Positions 36,694 through 46,027 of a stretch of 64,000 nucleotides of DNA are shown here, piece by piece. This DNA is from Formosa sp. Its GTDB lineage: Bacteria; Bacteroidota; Bacteroidia; Flavobacteriales; Flavobacteriaceae. The translations under genes and the position numbers were made by a program. The notes under the pieces are model-generated. The model was not told the origin of the DNA. It saw only the letters and a program-made list of their open reading frames with translations, and did not search any database. Position 1 is the stretch's first letter. Each line of letters starts with the position of its first letter. Location of the stretch: positions 34,182 to 98,181 of the forward strand of contig JABHDE010000037.1 of assembly GCA_018673215.1 (NCBI GenBank). Reading direction: 5' to 3'.

Positions 36694-37311
36694 ATGTCTA
36701 AAAAAAAGACATTTTTATTAGTTGTATTGATTCTTTTTATAGACCAGGCTTCAAAAATATATATCAAAACACATTTTGAGCTAGGACAAGAGTTCAAAAT
36801 ATTTGATGGGTTTAGAATTTACTTTATAGAAAACGAAGGCATGGCATGGGGCGCCAAACTCAGCGATATATCTTCTCTTATATCCGATTCAAGTGCCAAA
36901 TTATTTTTAACAATCTTTAGAATTTTTGCTGTCTGTGGTATCGGTTATTGGCTTTATCAAAGTCTAATTAAAAACACTTCAAAGATATTGACTTTTGCTC
37001 TTACGTTGGTTTTTTCGGGCGCCTTAGGGAATATTATCGACTCTGTTTTTTATGGTATTCTTTTCGACGGAAGTTTAGGTCAAACAGCGACTATTTTCAC
37101 TTCTGAAGGCTATGGCGATCTCTTTCATGGAAAAGTTGTTGACATGCTTTATTTTCCTTTGTTTAAAGGGCATTTCCCAGATTGGCTTCCATTCTTTGGT
37201 GGCAATTATTTTTCTTTTTTCGACCCTGTTTTTAATGTCGCTGACATGGCGATTAGTACAGGGGTTGGGTTACTTTTGGTATTTAATAAACAAGTATTCC
37301 CGCAATCTTAA
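36694..37311 (+). CDS. lspA: Lipoprotein signal peptidase (signal peptidase II)
   Basis: Membrane aspartic peptidase that removes signal peptides from diacylated prolipoproteins. The ATG at 36694 gives MSKKKTFLLVVLILFIDQASK with the conserved DQ at the end of helix 1. Other family features are the NEGMAWG motif, the SGALGNIIDS motif with one catalytic Asp, and the FNVADMAISTG motif with the other. The protein has 205 residues, longer than E. coli LspA (164), with extra residues around GSLGQTATIFTSEGYGD. It starts 1 base after the dksA-like stop. Many lipoproteins in the window (ActB, ActE, receptor partners) would be substrates. Confidence 0.95.
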   Translation: MSKKKTFLLVVLILFIDQASKIYIKTHFELGQEFKIFDGFRIYFIENEGMAWGAKLSDISSLISDSSAKLFLTIFRIFAVCGIGYWLYQSLIKNTSKILTFALTLVFSGALGNIIDSVFYGILFDGSLGQTATIFTSEGYGDLFHGKVVDMLYFPLFKGHFPDWLPFFGGNYFSFFDPVFNVADMAISTGVGLLLVFNKQVFPQS

Positions 37312-37316
37312 ACGAC

Positions 37317-37880
37317 TTAGAAAGTATAGATCTTATTTGGAGTCACACAAAAATTTAACGGTATGTCATGCGGTTCAATATCATCTATCAAGATTTCTGC
37401 ATCAAAAAATGAAAGTCCAATTTTTATAGTGTTTTTGGAACATTTCTTTAAAAATCCATCGTAAAAGCCCTTTCCATATCCAACACGGTTTCCTTTTTTG
37501 TCAAAAGCAACAAGTGGAATAAAAACCACTTCTATTTGTTCATCACTAATTTGGATTCCATTCTCAGGTTCTAGGATGCTCCATGAATTTAGTTTTAAAA
37601 CGGTGTTGTCTTGCAGCAATACATGTGACATGGTTTGAGTTTCAAAATCGCTTTTAGAAACTACAATATGTTTGTCCTTCCCTGAAACAATAGACATAAT
37701 AGGATCTGTGAGCACTTCTTTTAAGGACTCAATTGTTAAAAATATATGAAAAAATGAATACTTCCATATTGGAAGTTTAAGAACAGAATTTGCGATTAGA
37801 AGACTCAAATCCTCCCTCTCATTTGGTTTTAATTCCTTTCTAAGTGTTTTATATTTTGAACGTAATGCTGTCTTTTTCAC
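37317..37880 (-). CDS. 5-formyltetrahydrofolate cyclo-ligase
   Basis: Converts 5-formyl-THF to 5,10-methenyl-THF with ATP, 187 residues. The N-terminal basic helix (ALRSKYKTLRKEL) and the C-terminal signature RVGYGKGFYDGFL are typical of the YgfA/MTHFS family. It is on the minus strand, downstream of rimK by 33 bases, so rimK and this gene may be one transcript; it converges on lspA with a 5-base gap. Confidence 0.92.
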   Translation of the reverse strand: MKKTALRSKYKTLRKELKPNEREDLSLLIANSVLKLPIWKYSFFHIFLTIESLKEVLTDPIMSIVSGKDKHIVVSKSDFETQTMSHVLLQDNTVLKLNSWSILEPENGIQISDEQIEVVFIPLVAFDKKGNRVGYGKGFYDGFLKKCSKNTIKIGLSFFDAEILIDDIEPHDIPLNFCVTPNKIYTF

Positions 37881-37913
37881 TCTATGATTTTTGTTGAAAT
37901 GTAAAAAGATATC

Positions 37914-38792
37914 TCAGGGATGTCTATTTCTTTCAATATAAGTTATGATAGCTTGTGCAATATTTTTTTTAGAAGCCCCTTCAATTCCTTCAAGTCCAGG
38001 AGTCGAATTGATTTCTAGGATCAAAGGGCCGCGATTTGATTGCAAAATATCGACTCCACAAATTGGCAATTTCAATTTCCGTGATGCTTTTAAAGCTAGC
38101 TTGCTTTCTTCATCACTGAGTTTGTGATACGAATAGGTGCCTCCTCGGTGAAGATTAGATCTAAATTCTCCTTTTTTCCCTTGACGTTTCATAGCGCCCA
38201 CAACCTGATTATCTACAATTAATGCGCGTAAGTCACTGCCATTAGCCTCGGAAATATATTCCTGAACTAGTGCTCTTGCCTCCAATCCGTTAAAAGCTTC
38301 TAGAACAGACTCAGCAGTATTTTTAGTTTCAGCCAATACGACACCAATCCCTTGTGTGCCTTCTAGTAATTTGATGACCACAGGAGTACCTCCCACATGA
38401 GTAATCAATTCTTCGACATCGAAAGAATAATTGGTAAATACAGTTTTTGGCATGTCGACGCCCGCCTTGGAAAGGTGTTGAAAGCTTCTTAATTTATCTC
38501 TGGAGCGGATAATAGCATCTGAAGAAACGGTCGAAAACACATTCATCATTTCAAACTGTCTGACCACCGCACACCCATAATAGGTCACCGAAGCTCCAAT
38601 ACGAGGAATAATGGCATCCACATCATCCAGACGCCTGTCATTATAAAAAACAGTTGGCTTTTCTTTTTCAATAATTAAATCGCAATTCAAAGGGTTAATT
38701 ACTTCAATGCAATGATTTCGACGTTCAGCTTCCTCTACAAGTCTTTGCGTGGAGTACAACTCTTTATTTCGCGATAATATTACAATATTCAT
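37914..38792 (-). CDS. rimK: RimK-family ATP-grasp glutamate ligase
   Basis: ATP-grasp ligase of 292 residues related to ribosomal protein S6--L-glutamate ligase. The start at 38792 gives MNIVILSRNKELYSTQRLVEEA, the normal RimK N-terminus; the longer reading frame to 38819 adds nine residues with no family match. ATP-grasp features are the glycine-rich TPVVIKLLEGTQGIGVVLAE loop, the FxQEYI-type segment VQEYISEANGSDLRALIV, and the metal-binding EINSTPGLEGIEGA. It is divergent from uvrC. The substrate in this organism is not certain. Confidence 0.9.
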   Translation of the reverse strand: MNIVILSRNKELYSTQRLVEEAERRNHCIEVINPLNCDLIIEKEKPTVFYNDRRLDDVDAIIPRIGASVTYYGCAVVRQFEMMNVFSTVSSDAIIRSRDKLRSFQHLSKAGVDMPKTVFTNYSFDVEELITHVGGTPVVIKLLEGTQGIGVVLAETKNTAESVLEAFNGLEARALVQEYISEANGSDLRALIVDNQVVGAMKRQGKKGEFRSNLHRGGTYSYHKLSDEESKLALKASRKLKLPICGVDILQSNRGPLILEINSTPGLEGIEGASKKNIAQAIITYIERNRHP

Positions 38793-38864
38793 GATATTGG
38801 ACGGGTTATTCCTTCGCAAGATACTAAAAATGCAAATTCAATTTTTACAATCGTTGGAATTAAT

Positions 38865-38872
38865 TATCTTTG
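38865..38872 (+). promoter_or_regulatory. -7 element for uvrC
   Basis: TATCTTTG fits TAnnTTTG and ends 5 bases before the uvrC ATG at 38878, again implying little or no leader. A TTTT 19 bases upstream is a weak -33 match. Confidence 0.5.
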
Positions 38873-38877
38873 AATTA

Positions 38878-40680
38878 ATGAGTCATTCTAATGTTGAACT
38901 TCAATTAAAAACCTTACCCAATACGCCTGGCGTCTATCAGTTTTATGATGCTTCAGGCCACGTCATATATGTTGGTAAGGCCAAAAATTTAAGAAACAGG
39001 GTTCGCTCTTATTTTAATAAAGTTCATGAGTACGGTAAGACAAATGTACTAGTAAAAAAAATTGTAGAGATTAAGCACATCGTTGTTGAGACAGAAACTG
39101 ACGCTTTGTTGCTAGAAAATAATCTTATTAAAAAATACCAACCTAGGTATAATGTGCTCTTGAAAGATGATAAATCCTACCCTTGGATTTGTATTAAAAA
39201 AGAACCCTTTCCAAGAGTATTCCAAACCCGTCGTATGATTAAAGATGGGTCTGAATACTTTGGACCTTATACCAGTATTAAAACAGTTTATACACTTTTA
39301 GACCTTATCAAAGGGTTGTTCCCACTTCGTACATGTAAATATGACTTGTCTAAGGATAAGATTCACAATCAGAAATATAAAGTATGTTTAGAATACCATT
39401 TAGGAAACTGTAAAGGCGCTTGTGAAGCCAAAGAAGCAGAGGCGACTTATTTAGAAAATATTACTACGATACGTGAAATATTGAAAGGAAATTTTAAAAA
39501 CTCAATTTCTATTTTTAAATCTCAAATGAAAACCTATGCTCAAAACTTAGAGTTTGAGGCGGCACAATCCTTGAAAGAAAAATTGCTAATTCTTGAAAAT
39601 TATCAAGCAAAATCTACTATTGTCAATCCAAAGATTAGTAATGTGGATGTGTTTTCAATCGTGAGTGATGAAAGTTATGCATATGTTAATTTCTTACAAC
39701 TTTCTTATGGTGCGATCATACGCTCACATACGATGGAGCTAAAAAAGAAACTTCAGGAAAGCGATCAAACGCTTTTAGAACTTGCTATTACTGAAATGCG
39801 GCAACGTTTTGCACTTGATTCTAAAGATATTTATGTTCCTTTTCAAGTAAATTTAGGAGCAGATTTTAGAATTACCGTGCCTAAAGTTGGAGATAAAAAA
39901 CAGCTCATAGATCTTTCATTACGGAATGCGAAGTACCAGCGTTTAGAACAGTTAAAGCAAGTCAAAATCACAGACCCTGACCGTCATGTAGAGCGGATCA
40001 TGTCACAAATGAAATCAGATTTGAGGCTCACAGAAGCCCCAACACATATTGAATGTTTTGACAACTCAAATATCCAGGGAACTCACCCCGTTGCAGCTTG
40101 TGTTGTTTTTAAAAATGGAAAACCGAGCAAAAAAGAATACCGTCACTTTAATATTAAAACTGTCGAAGGCCCCGACGATTATGCATCCATGACCGAGGTA
40201 GTTTTCCGACGCTACAAGCGTTTGCTTGATGAAAAACAACCCTTACCACAGTTGATCATTATTGATGGAGGTAAAGGACAGCTCTCAGCCGCTTTAAAAA
40301 GTTTAGACGATCTAGAACTTCGTGGGAAGATTGCAATTATTGGAATTGCAAAACGTTTAGAAGAATTATTTTATCCAAATGATCCAATTCCCTTATATTT
40401 AGACAAAAAAAGCGAAACTCTAAAAATTATTCAGCAACTTAGAAATGAAGCACATCGATTTGGAATTGAACACCATAGAAATAAACGGAGCAAAACGGCT
40501 TTAAATTCAGAGTTGGAGTCTATTACAGGGATTGGTGATAAAACAATTTTAGAATTATTAAAAAACTTTAAGTCTGCTCAACGCGTTTCTTTTGCAACCT
40601 TAGACGAATTAGAGCAAGTAGTTGGAGTATCGAAGTCCCAAATTATTTATAACTATTATAAAAACAAACCCCATGCGTAA
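38878..40680 (+). CDS. uvrC: Excinuclease ABC subunit C
   Basis: Nuclease of nucleotide-excision repair, 600 residues. The start at 38878 gives MSHSNVELQLKTLPNTPGVY with the GIY-YIG domain (VYQFYDASGHVIYVGKAKNL) at residues 17-95; a longer reading frame upstream runs through the promoter and into rimK. A UVR motif lies near residue 215 (NLEFEAAQSLKEKL), the RNase H-like domain contains ECFDNSNIQG and IIDGGKGQL, and tandem helix-hairpin-helix motifs end the protein (SITGIGDKTILELL). The next gene starts inside the last codons. Confidence 0.97.
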   Translation: MSHSNVELQLKTLPNTPGVYQFYDASGHVIYVGKAKNLRNRVRSYFNKVHEYGKTNVLVKKIVEIKHIVVETETDALLLENNLIKKYQPRYNVLLKDDKSYPWICIKKEPFPRVFQTRRMIKDGSEYFGPYTSIKTVYTLLDLIKGLFPLRTCKYDLSKDKIHNQKYKVCLEYHLGNCKGACEAKEAEATYLENITTIREILKGNFKNSISIFKSQMKTYAQNLEFEAAQSLKEKLLILENYQAKSTIVNPKISNVDVFSIVSDESYAYVNFLQLSYGAIIRSHTMELKKKLQESDQTLLELAITEMRQRFALDSKDIYVPFQVNLGADFRITVPKVGDKKQLIDLSLRNAKYQRLEQLKQVKITDPDRHVERIMSQMKSDLRLTEAPTHIECFDNSNIQGTHPVAACVVFKNGKPSKKEYRHFNIKTVEGPDDYASMTEVVFRRYKRLLDEKQPLPQLIIIDGGKGQLSAALKSLDDLELRGKIAIIGIAKRLEELFYPNDPIPLYLDKKSETLKIIQQLRNEAHRFGIEHHRNKRSKTALNSELESITGIGDKTILELLKNFKSAQRVSFATLDELEQVVGVSKSQIIYNYYKNKPHA

Positions 40681-42895
40681 CCTATCAATCCTATTTTTTA
40701 TTTTCTTTTTTTATTTAGGCTTCTCACAGGAGTCTCAACTAGATAATCCAAAAGTTGGGTTAGTCCTTAGCGGGGGAGGCGCTAAGGGTTTGGCACATAT
40801 TGGAGTTTTGAAGACCTTAGATAGTTTAGGAGTTCGGGTCGATTATATAGCAGGAACTAGTATGGGAGCTGTTGTCGGAGGCTTGTATGCTTCTGGATAT
40901 TCTGGAAAGCAGTTAGATTCAATCGTGAGAGCCACTAATTTTGATTGGCTGATTAGTGATGAAGTTCCTAGAGAATCGAAAACTTTTTATGAACGGAAAA
41001 ACGCCGAAAAATACACCTTATCGCTTCCATTTGACAATTTTAAGATTCATTTACCTTCTTCAATATCAAGGGGGCAAAACGTATTAAATTTACTCTCTAA
41101 ATTAACGTTACATGTGAGTGGGGTAGAAGATTTTAGCAAGCTGCCCATCCCTTTTTATTGTGTTGCAACAGATATACTTACTGGCGAAGAAATTATTTTA
41201 GATCGTGGAAATCTCGCCCAAGCAATCGCTGCAAGTAGTGCTCTCCCAACTCTTTTTCAACCACAAATAATGGGCGATAAATTATTGATGGATGGTGGAA
41301 TTGTTGACAACTATCCTATTTTAGGATTGAAATCCAAAGATTTAGATTTCATTATTGGCGTTGATGTACAAAGTAAGTTACTTAAAACGGAAGAATTAGA
41401 ATCTGTATCCAATATTTTGATTCAAATTAACAATTTTCGAGCTGCTAAAGAAATGAAAGGAAAACCTGAACTCACCGATGTATATATTAAGCCTGATGTC
41501 AAAAAATATTCAGTGGTTGATTTCAAAGATAGTTTTGAAATCGTTCAAGAAGGCCGTAAAGAAACCAATAAATACTTAGATCAATTGCAATCTATAGTAG
41601 ACGCTCAAAACATCACGAAAACTGAACAAAAAGTTCCTAATTTTAAAAAAATTAAAATTAATGATATTTCAATTTCAGGGCTAAAAAAATACACCTCCTC
41701 TTACATCAGAGGGAAACTTAGATTTCGATCTGGAGAAACTATTAGTTTTGAAGACTTTGGGAAAGGTGTGAATAATTTAGTAGCCACTAATAATTTTGAT
41801 AGCTTCTTGTATAAATTTTCTCCAGATGGTGAAGGATATATTTTTAGTGCGAAAGTTACAGAAGCAAAAAACACAACCTTCATTAAGTTTGGAGTGCACT
41901 ATGATCAGTTATACAAGAGTGCAGCCCTTTTAAATTTAACTAAAAAACAATTGCTTCTCAAAAATGATGTATTATCCTTAGACTTCATTTTGGGCGATAA
42001 TACTCGTTATAATTTTGATTATTATATTGACAAGGGGTTTTATTGGAGTGTGGGGGTGAACTCCAAATATATAGGGTTTAAGAACAAAACAAGACCCTTA
42101 AGCCTGGTAAATGATGAGAGATTTATAGGTATAGACAAAATTCAGGTTTCCTTCAAAGAATTTACTCACCAGCTATTCGTAGAAACTCTGATTAAAAAAG
42201 ACTTAGCCGTTAAAATTGGAGTGGAATTAAAGGACTTAAATATTAGTACCGAAGACAGTATTTTTTTAACCGTATTTGAGAGTCCAGAATACAAATTTAT
42301 TGATGGAAAGTTCTTTAGTCTTTTTGGATCTCTAAAAATTGATACTATCGACAATAAGTTTTTTCCAACAAGCGGATTCCTATTTGAAGGGAGTTCCAAA
42401 TTTTATTTTGGATCTTCAGAATTAAAAGAGGATTTTAATGAATTATCAGTTTTTAAATCTAAAATCTCAAAAGCTTTTAAAATCGTAGATAAGCTCTCTG
42501 TAAACGTGAGCACTGAAGGGGGGGTTATTGTTGGTAACAGCGATATTGAGTTGCTTCATTTTGGACTAGGGGGATATGGTTCTAATTACTTTAATAACTT
42601 CTCTAGTTTTTATGGATACGATTATTTTTCGTTAAGTGGGAATAGTTATATAAAGGTAGATTCGACATTCGATTATGAGTTTATAAAAAACCATCATTTT
42701 AATTTTTCAGCTAATTTCGCAAACATTGGACACGATATTTTTTTAAGCAGTAATTGGTTTGAAAACCCTTCGTATGGAGGCTATTCAATTGGCTATGGAT
42801 TCGAAACAATTCTCGGGCCTATCGAATTAAAGTACAACTGGTCTGCAGAGTCAAATGAGTCTGGTTTTTATGTCAATGTTGGCTACTGGTTCTAA
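40673..42895 (+). CDS. Secreted patatin-like phospholipase fused to an outer-membrane barrel
   Basis: A 740-residue protein with a signal peptide ending near SQE (residue 20). The patatin domain covers residues about 27-220, with the oxyanion loop LSGGGAKGLAH, nucleophile Ser63 in GTSMG, and the catalytic Asp in MDGGIVDNYP. A POTRA-like segment (IKINDISISGLKKYTSSYI) leads into a C-terminal Omp85/surface-antigen-type beta-barrel ending in FYVNVGYWF. This is the architecture of type Vd (PlpD-like) autotransporter lipases, common in Bacteroidetes. Lipid substrate unknown. The ATG overlaps the uvrC stop by 8 bases. Confidence 0.92.
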   Translation: MRNLSILFFIFFFYLGFSQESQLDNPKVGLVLSGGGAKGLAHIGVLKTLDSLGVRVDYIAGTSMGAVVGGLYASGYSGKQLDSIVRATNFDWLISDEVPRESKTFYERKNAEKYTLSLPFDNFKIHLPSSISRGQNVLNLLSKLTLHVSGVEDFSKLPIPFYCVATDILTGEEIILDRGNLAQAIAASSALPTLFQPQIMGDKLLMDGGIVDNYPILGLKSKDLDFIIGVDVQSKLLKTEELESVSNILIQINNFRAAKEMKGKPELTDVYIKPDVKKYSVVDFKDSFEIVQEGRKETNKYLDQLQSIVDAQNITKTEQKVPNFKKIKINDISISGLKKYTSSYIRGKLRFRSGETISFEDFGKGVNNLVATNNFDSFLYKFSPDGEGYIFSAKVTEAKNTTFIKFGVHYDQLYKSAALLNLTKKQLLLKNDVLSLDFILGDNTRYNFDYYIDKGFYWSVGVNSKYIGFKNKTRPLSLVNDERFIGIDKIQVSFKEFTHQLFVETLIKKDLAVKIGVELKDLNISTEDSIFLTVFESPEYKFIDGKFFSLFGSLKIDTIDNKFFPTSGFLFEGSSKFYFGSSELKEDFNELSVFKSKISKAFKIVDKLSVNVSTEGGVIVGNSDIELLHFGLGGYGSNYFNNFSSFYGYDYFSLSGNSYIKVDSTFDYEFIKNHHFNFSANFANIGHDIFLSSNWFENPSYGGYSIGYGFETILGPIELKYNWSAESNESGFYVNVGYWF

Positions 42896-43035
42896 ACTTC
42901 CAAATTGCGAATTAATTTCATACTTAAAAAATTATTTAAGACTTAAGAGGTATTCATTTTATAGTTTGGAATAATAATTGCAAATTTGTAGTAAAGATTA
43001 AAACTCCTTGAGATAATTATCGGTAATTCATTTTC

Positions 43036-43812
43036 ATGAAAAAATTAATAACATTTTTCCTTTTATTTATAAGTTTTCAGTTTTTGGGAGCTCAAGAAGT
43101 CTCTTCTTTTCGGGCAGGCGAATGGCTCCGATTTAAACTTAGCTATAGTGGATGGGTAAAAGCAGGCAATGCAACTCTTGAAATTTCTGAGGGTACTTAT
43201 CAGGACAGGCCCGTGTATAAAGTAATCGGGAAAGGGTGGACTACAGGCGCAATTAAATGGTTTTTTAATGTAAAAGATCATTATGAAAGTCATTTTGATA
43301 AAGTAACAGGTCAGCCTTATAAGTTTGTTAGAAATATAGACGAAGGCGGTTATACAAAAAATAGAATTGTAAATTTTGACTATTTGCGAAATAAGGCTCT
43401 CATAAATGATTTGAAGGAAAATACAAAATCAACGATTGATATTGACCCTAACATCAAAGACCTAGTTTCGGCTTATTATTATTTGAGAGATCGTTACGAT
43501 ACCGAAAGCATTCAAGAAGGGGACGTTTTAGAACTAAATATATTTTTTGATAGTGAAGTATTTTTATTTAAACTAAAATATTTAGGTCGAGATACCATTA
43601 ATACAAAGTTTGGAAAAATCAAATGCATTAAATTCAGACCTTATGTGATGGCTGGTCGCGTCTTTAAAGAAGAAGAAAGCTTAACTTTATGGGTAACAGC
43701 TGACAAGAACAAAGTACCAATGAGAATAAAAGCAGATTTACGCGTGGGCTCTTTAAGGGCCGATTTAGACGCACTAAAAGGACTTAAACACCCCTTTGAA
43801 ATAGAATTATAA
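43036..43812 (+). CDS. DUF3108-family secreted protein
   Basis: A 258-residue protein with a signal peptide (FFLLFISFQFLGAQ) and a beta-rich DUF3108 domain: FRAGEWLRFKLSYSGWVKAG at the start and the LTLWVTADKNKVPMRI segment near the end are characteristic. It is probably periplasmic or outer-membrane-associated. The function of DUF3108 proteins is not established; a lipid- or polysaccharide-related role has been suggested from context elsewhere. It lies 6 bases before kynA, suggesting co-transcription. Confidence 0.8.
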   Translation: MKKLITFFLLFISFQFLGAQEVSSFRAGEWLRFKLSYSGWVKAGNATLEISEGTYQDRPVYKVIGKGWTTGAIKWFFNVKDHYESHFDKVTGQPYKFVRNIDEGGYTKNRIVNFDYLRNKALINDLKENTKSTIDIDPNIKDLVSAYYYLRDRYDTESIQEGDVLELNIFFDSEVFLFKLKYLGRDTINTKFGKIKCIKFRPYVMAGRVFKEEESLTLWVTADKNKVPMRIKADLRVGSLRADLDALKGLKHPFEIEL

Positions 43813-43818
43813 CAAGCG

Positions 43819-44754
43819 ATGACAAAAAAACCAACAACCGAAGAATTATTAAGCCTCCTTGATGATAAATACCATGCGATAGATCAAGATCGTGAAGTAC
43901 ATTTAGAAGGGTTATTACATAGTAATTCTATAACCTATTGGGACTACATTCATACAGATGCGTTGTTAGGCCTTCAAATCCAGCGAACAACTCTGCCAGA
44001 TGAAATGGTATTTATTGGCTATCATCAAATCAATGAGTTAATTTTTAAGATGATTCTTTGGGAAATAAAACAAGTTGCTGATACGTCTTCATTGGAAGTT
44101 GATTTTTTTCAAGATAAACTCATGAGAATCAGCCGATATTTTGATATGCTAACCACTTCCTTTAATATTATGAGAGAAGGGATGGACATCGCCCAGTACA
44201 ATAAATTCAGACACACTCTGACCCCCGCTAGTGGGTTTCAAAGTGCACAATACCGTAAAATTGAGTTCGCTTCAACCGAGCTTATTAATCTCATAGATAT
44301 CCGTTTTCGTTCCAATATAGATAGAGAGACACCTTTTGAGCATGCCTTTGAGCACTTGTATTGGCAAGCTGCTGGAAAAGATTACAAAACAGGTCGCAAA
44401 TCTCCCTTATTGTTAAACTTTGAAAACCGTTACAAAGAAGAGTTTATCACCTTTATGAAAGTTTACAACACCAAAAACATATGGACACGATTTAAAGAAC
44501 TTTCGGTTGAAAGTCAAAAAGATAAAAGCTTGGTTGAAGCCATGCGTCATTACGACTATACAGTGAATGTTACTTGGGTGATGGCACATTACAATGCTGC
44601 CAAACACTATATTTTAGGAAAAGAAGGCGATGGAGAAGCAACCGGAGGAAGCGATTGGCAAAAATATATGCACCCAAAATACCAAAAAAGAATATTTTTT
44701 CCAGAACTTTGGAGCCAAGAAGAAAAAGACAATTGGGGACATGGAATCGATTAA
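43819..44754 (+). CDS. kynA: Tryptophan 2,3-dioxygenase
   Basis: Heme dioxygenase opening the indole ring of tryptophan to N-formylkynurenine, the first step of the kynurenine pathway. The 311-residue protein has the family segment FIGYHQINELIFKMILWE with the substrate-side His, an FRHTLTPASGFQSAQYR segment, and a C-terminal ATGGSDWQKYMHPKYQ segment of the type that closes over the active site. The other kynurenine genes are not in the window. It overlaps the following M23 peptidase gene by 14 bases. Confidence 0.94.
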   Translation: MTKKPTTEELLSLLDDKYHAIDQDREVHLEGLLHSNSITYWDYIHTDALLGLQIQRTTLPDEMVFIGYHQINELIFKMILWEIKQVADTSSLEVDFFQDKLMRISRYFDMLTTSFNIMREGMDIAQYNKFRHTLTPASGFQSAQYRKIEFASTELINLIDIRFRSNIDRETPFEHAFEHLYWQAAGKDYKTGRKSPLLLNFENRYKEEFITFMKVYNTKNIWTRFKELSVESQKDKSLVEAMRHYDYTVNVTWVMAHYNAAKHYILGKEGDGEATGGSDWQKYMHPKYQKRIFFPELWSQEEKDNWGHGID

Positions 44755-46003
44755 GTATAAAAAGTATTTTAATATAAAATTTTTCTTTTCTGGATTTGTA
44801 ATGATTTTGTTTTACGTCCTAGTTGTTAAAAGCTGTTCAGAAGACGTGCTTACGCAAGAAAATAAAATTGAAGTTCTTCAACAAGATAATTACAAATTTG
44901 GCTACAACTTATCAAATTATCAGGTCATCAATGACACTGTTAGGAAAGGTGATAGCTTTGGAGTACTGCTCGAAAAACATCAGTTATTTTATCCAAAAAT
45001 CCATCATATTGCTGAAAAAACAAAAGAAGTTTTTGATGTCCGTCGATTGAGAATTGGAAAACCCTACACGGTATTGTTTTCGAAAGAAGCTGCTAAGACC
45101 CCATTAGTTTTTATCTATCAACTCAACAAAGTCGAATATCTAGTAGTTGAGTTTTGTGATTCAATTGTATCCAGTATCGAAAGAAAGCCTGTTAAAATCA
45201 TTGAAAAAGAAACCTTTGGATTTATCGAAAATACACTTTCTGAAACCATGGAAGATCAAGGGCTTCCCACTCAGTTGATTTACGATATGTCAGATGATAT
45301 TTATGCTTGGACCATCGATTTTTCAAGACTTCAAAAAGGAGACAACTTTAAAGTAATTTATAACCAACGCTTTGTAGACGACTCTGTATATGCAGGGATA
45401 GAAAGTATCAAGGCTGCATTTTTTGAGCACAAAGGAGAATCGTTTTATGCCTTTAATTATCTAAACGAAGAATCGAAAAACAGCACCGACTATTTTGATG
45501 AAAGTGCTAAAAGTCTTCGTAAAGCTTTCCTAAAAGCACCATTGCAGTTCAGTCGTATTTCCTCAAGATACAATTTGAAACGAAGAATTGCCTATTACGG
45601 AAATCGTGTCAAACCTCACAAAGGAACTGATTTTGCAGCTCCAATTGGGACCCCTATACTAGCAACGGCCAATGGAACTGTTATTGAGTCGAGGCGAAAA
45701 GGAGGGAACGGAAACTATGTGAAAATTAGACATAATGCAACTTATAGCACCCAATACTTACATATGAGTAAGCGCCTAGTAAAGGTCGGAGACTATGTTA
45801 AACAAGGCGATGTGATTGGAAAAGTAGGCATGACTGGAAATACGGGTGGTCCTCACGTATGCTATCGTTTTTGGAAAAACGGCAAACAAGTAGATCCTTT
45901 CCGCCAAAAATTACCAGATGCTAAAGCATTACCAGCACATTTAAAATCTAGCTTTGAGGAATTTATAGCACCTCTTAAGCAACAACTCGACTCAATAAAT
46001 TAA
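44741..46003 (+). CDS. M23-family (LytM-like) cell-wall peptidase
   Basis: A 420-residue membrane-anchored murein endopeptidase. The start at 44741 gives a basic N-terminus, then a helix (FFFSGFVMILFYVLVV) with a possible lipobox Cys (KSC). Residues about 60-250 form the OapA-like/LysM-like preceding region; the catalytic M23 domain lies at about residues 280-385 with KPHKGTDFAAP, TQYLHMS and GGPHVCYRFWKNGKQVDP. The usual HxH reads HVC here, so the zinc-binding His is replaced by Cys; I recall this as common in Bacteroidetes. The start overlaps kynA by 14 bases and pgi follows 24 bases later. Confidence 0.9.
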   Translation: MESIKYKKYFNIKFFFSGFVMILFYVLVVKSCSEDVLTQENKIEVLQQDNYKFGYNLSNYQVINDTVRKGDSFGVLLEKHQLFYPKIHHIAEKTKEVFDVRRLRIGKPYTVLFSKEAAKTPLVFIYQLNKVEYLVVEFCDSIVSSIERKPVKIIEKETFGFIENTLSETMEDQGLPTQLIYDMSDDIYAWTIDFSRLQKGDNFKVIYNQRFVDDSVYAGIESIKAAFFEHKGESFYAFNYLNEESKNSTDYFDESAKSLRKAFLKAPLQFSRISSRYNLKRRIAYYGNRVKPHKGTDFAAPIGTPILATANGTVIESRRKGGNGNYVKIRHNATYSTQYLHMSKRLVKVGDYVKQGDVIGKVGMTGNTGGPHVCYRFWKNGKQVDPFRQKLPDAKALPAHLKSSFEEFIAPLKQQLDSIN

Positions 46004-46027
46004 CTCTATTATATTTAAAATTATCTA

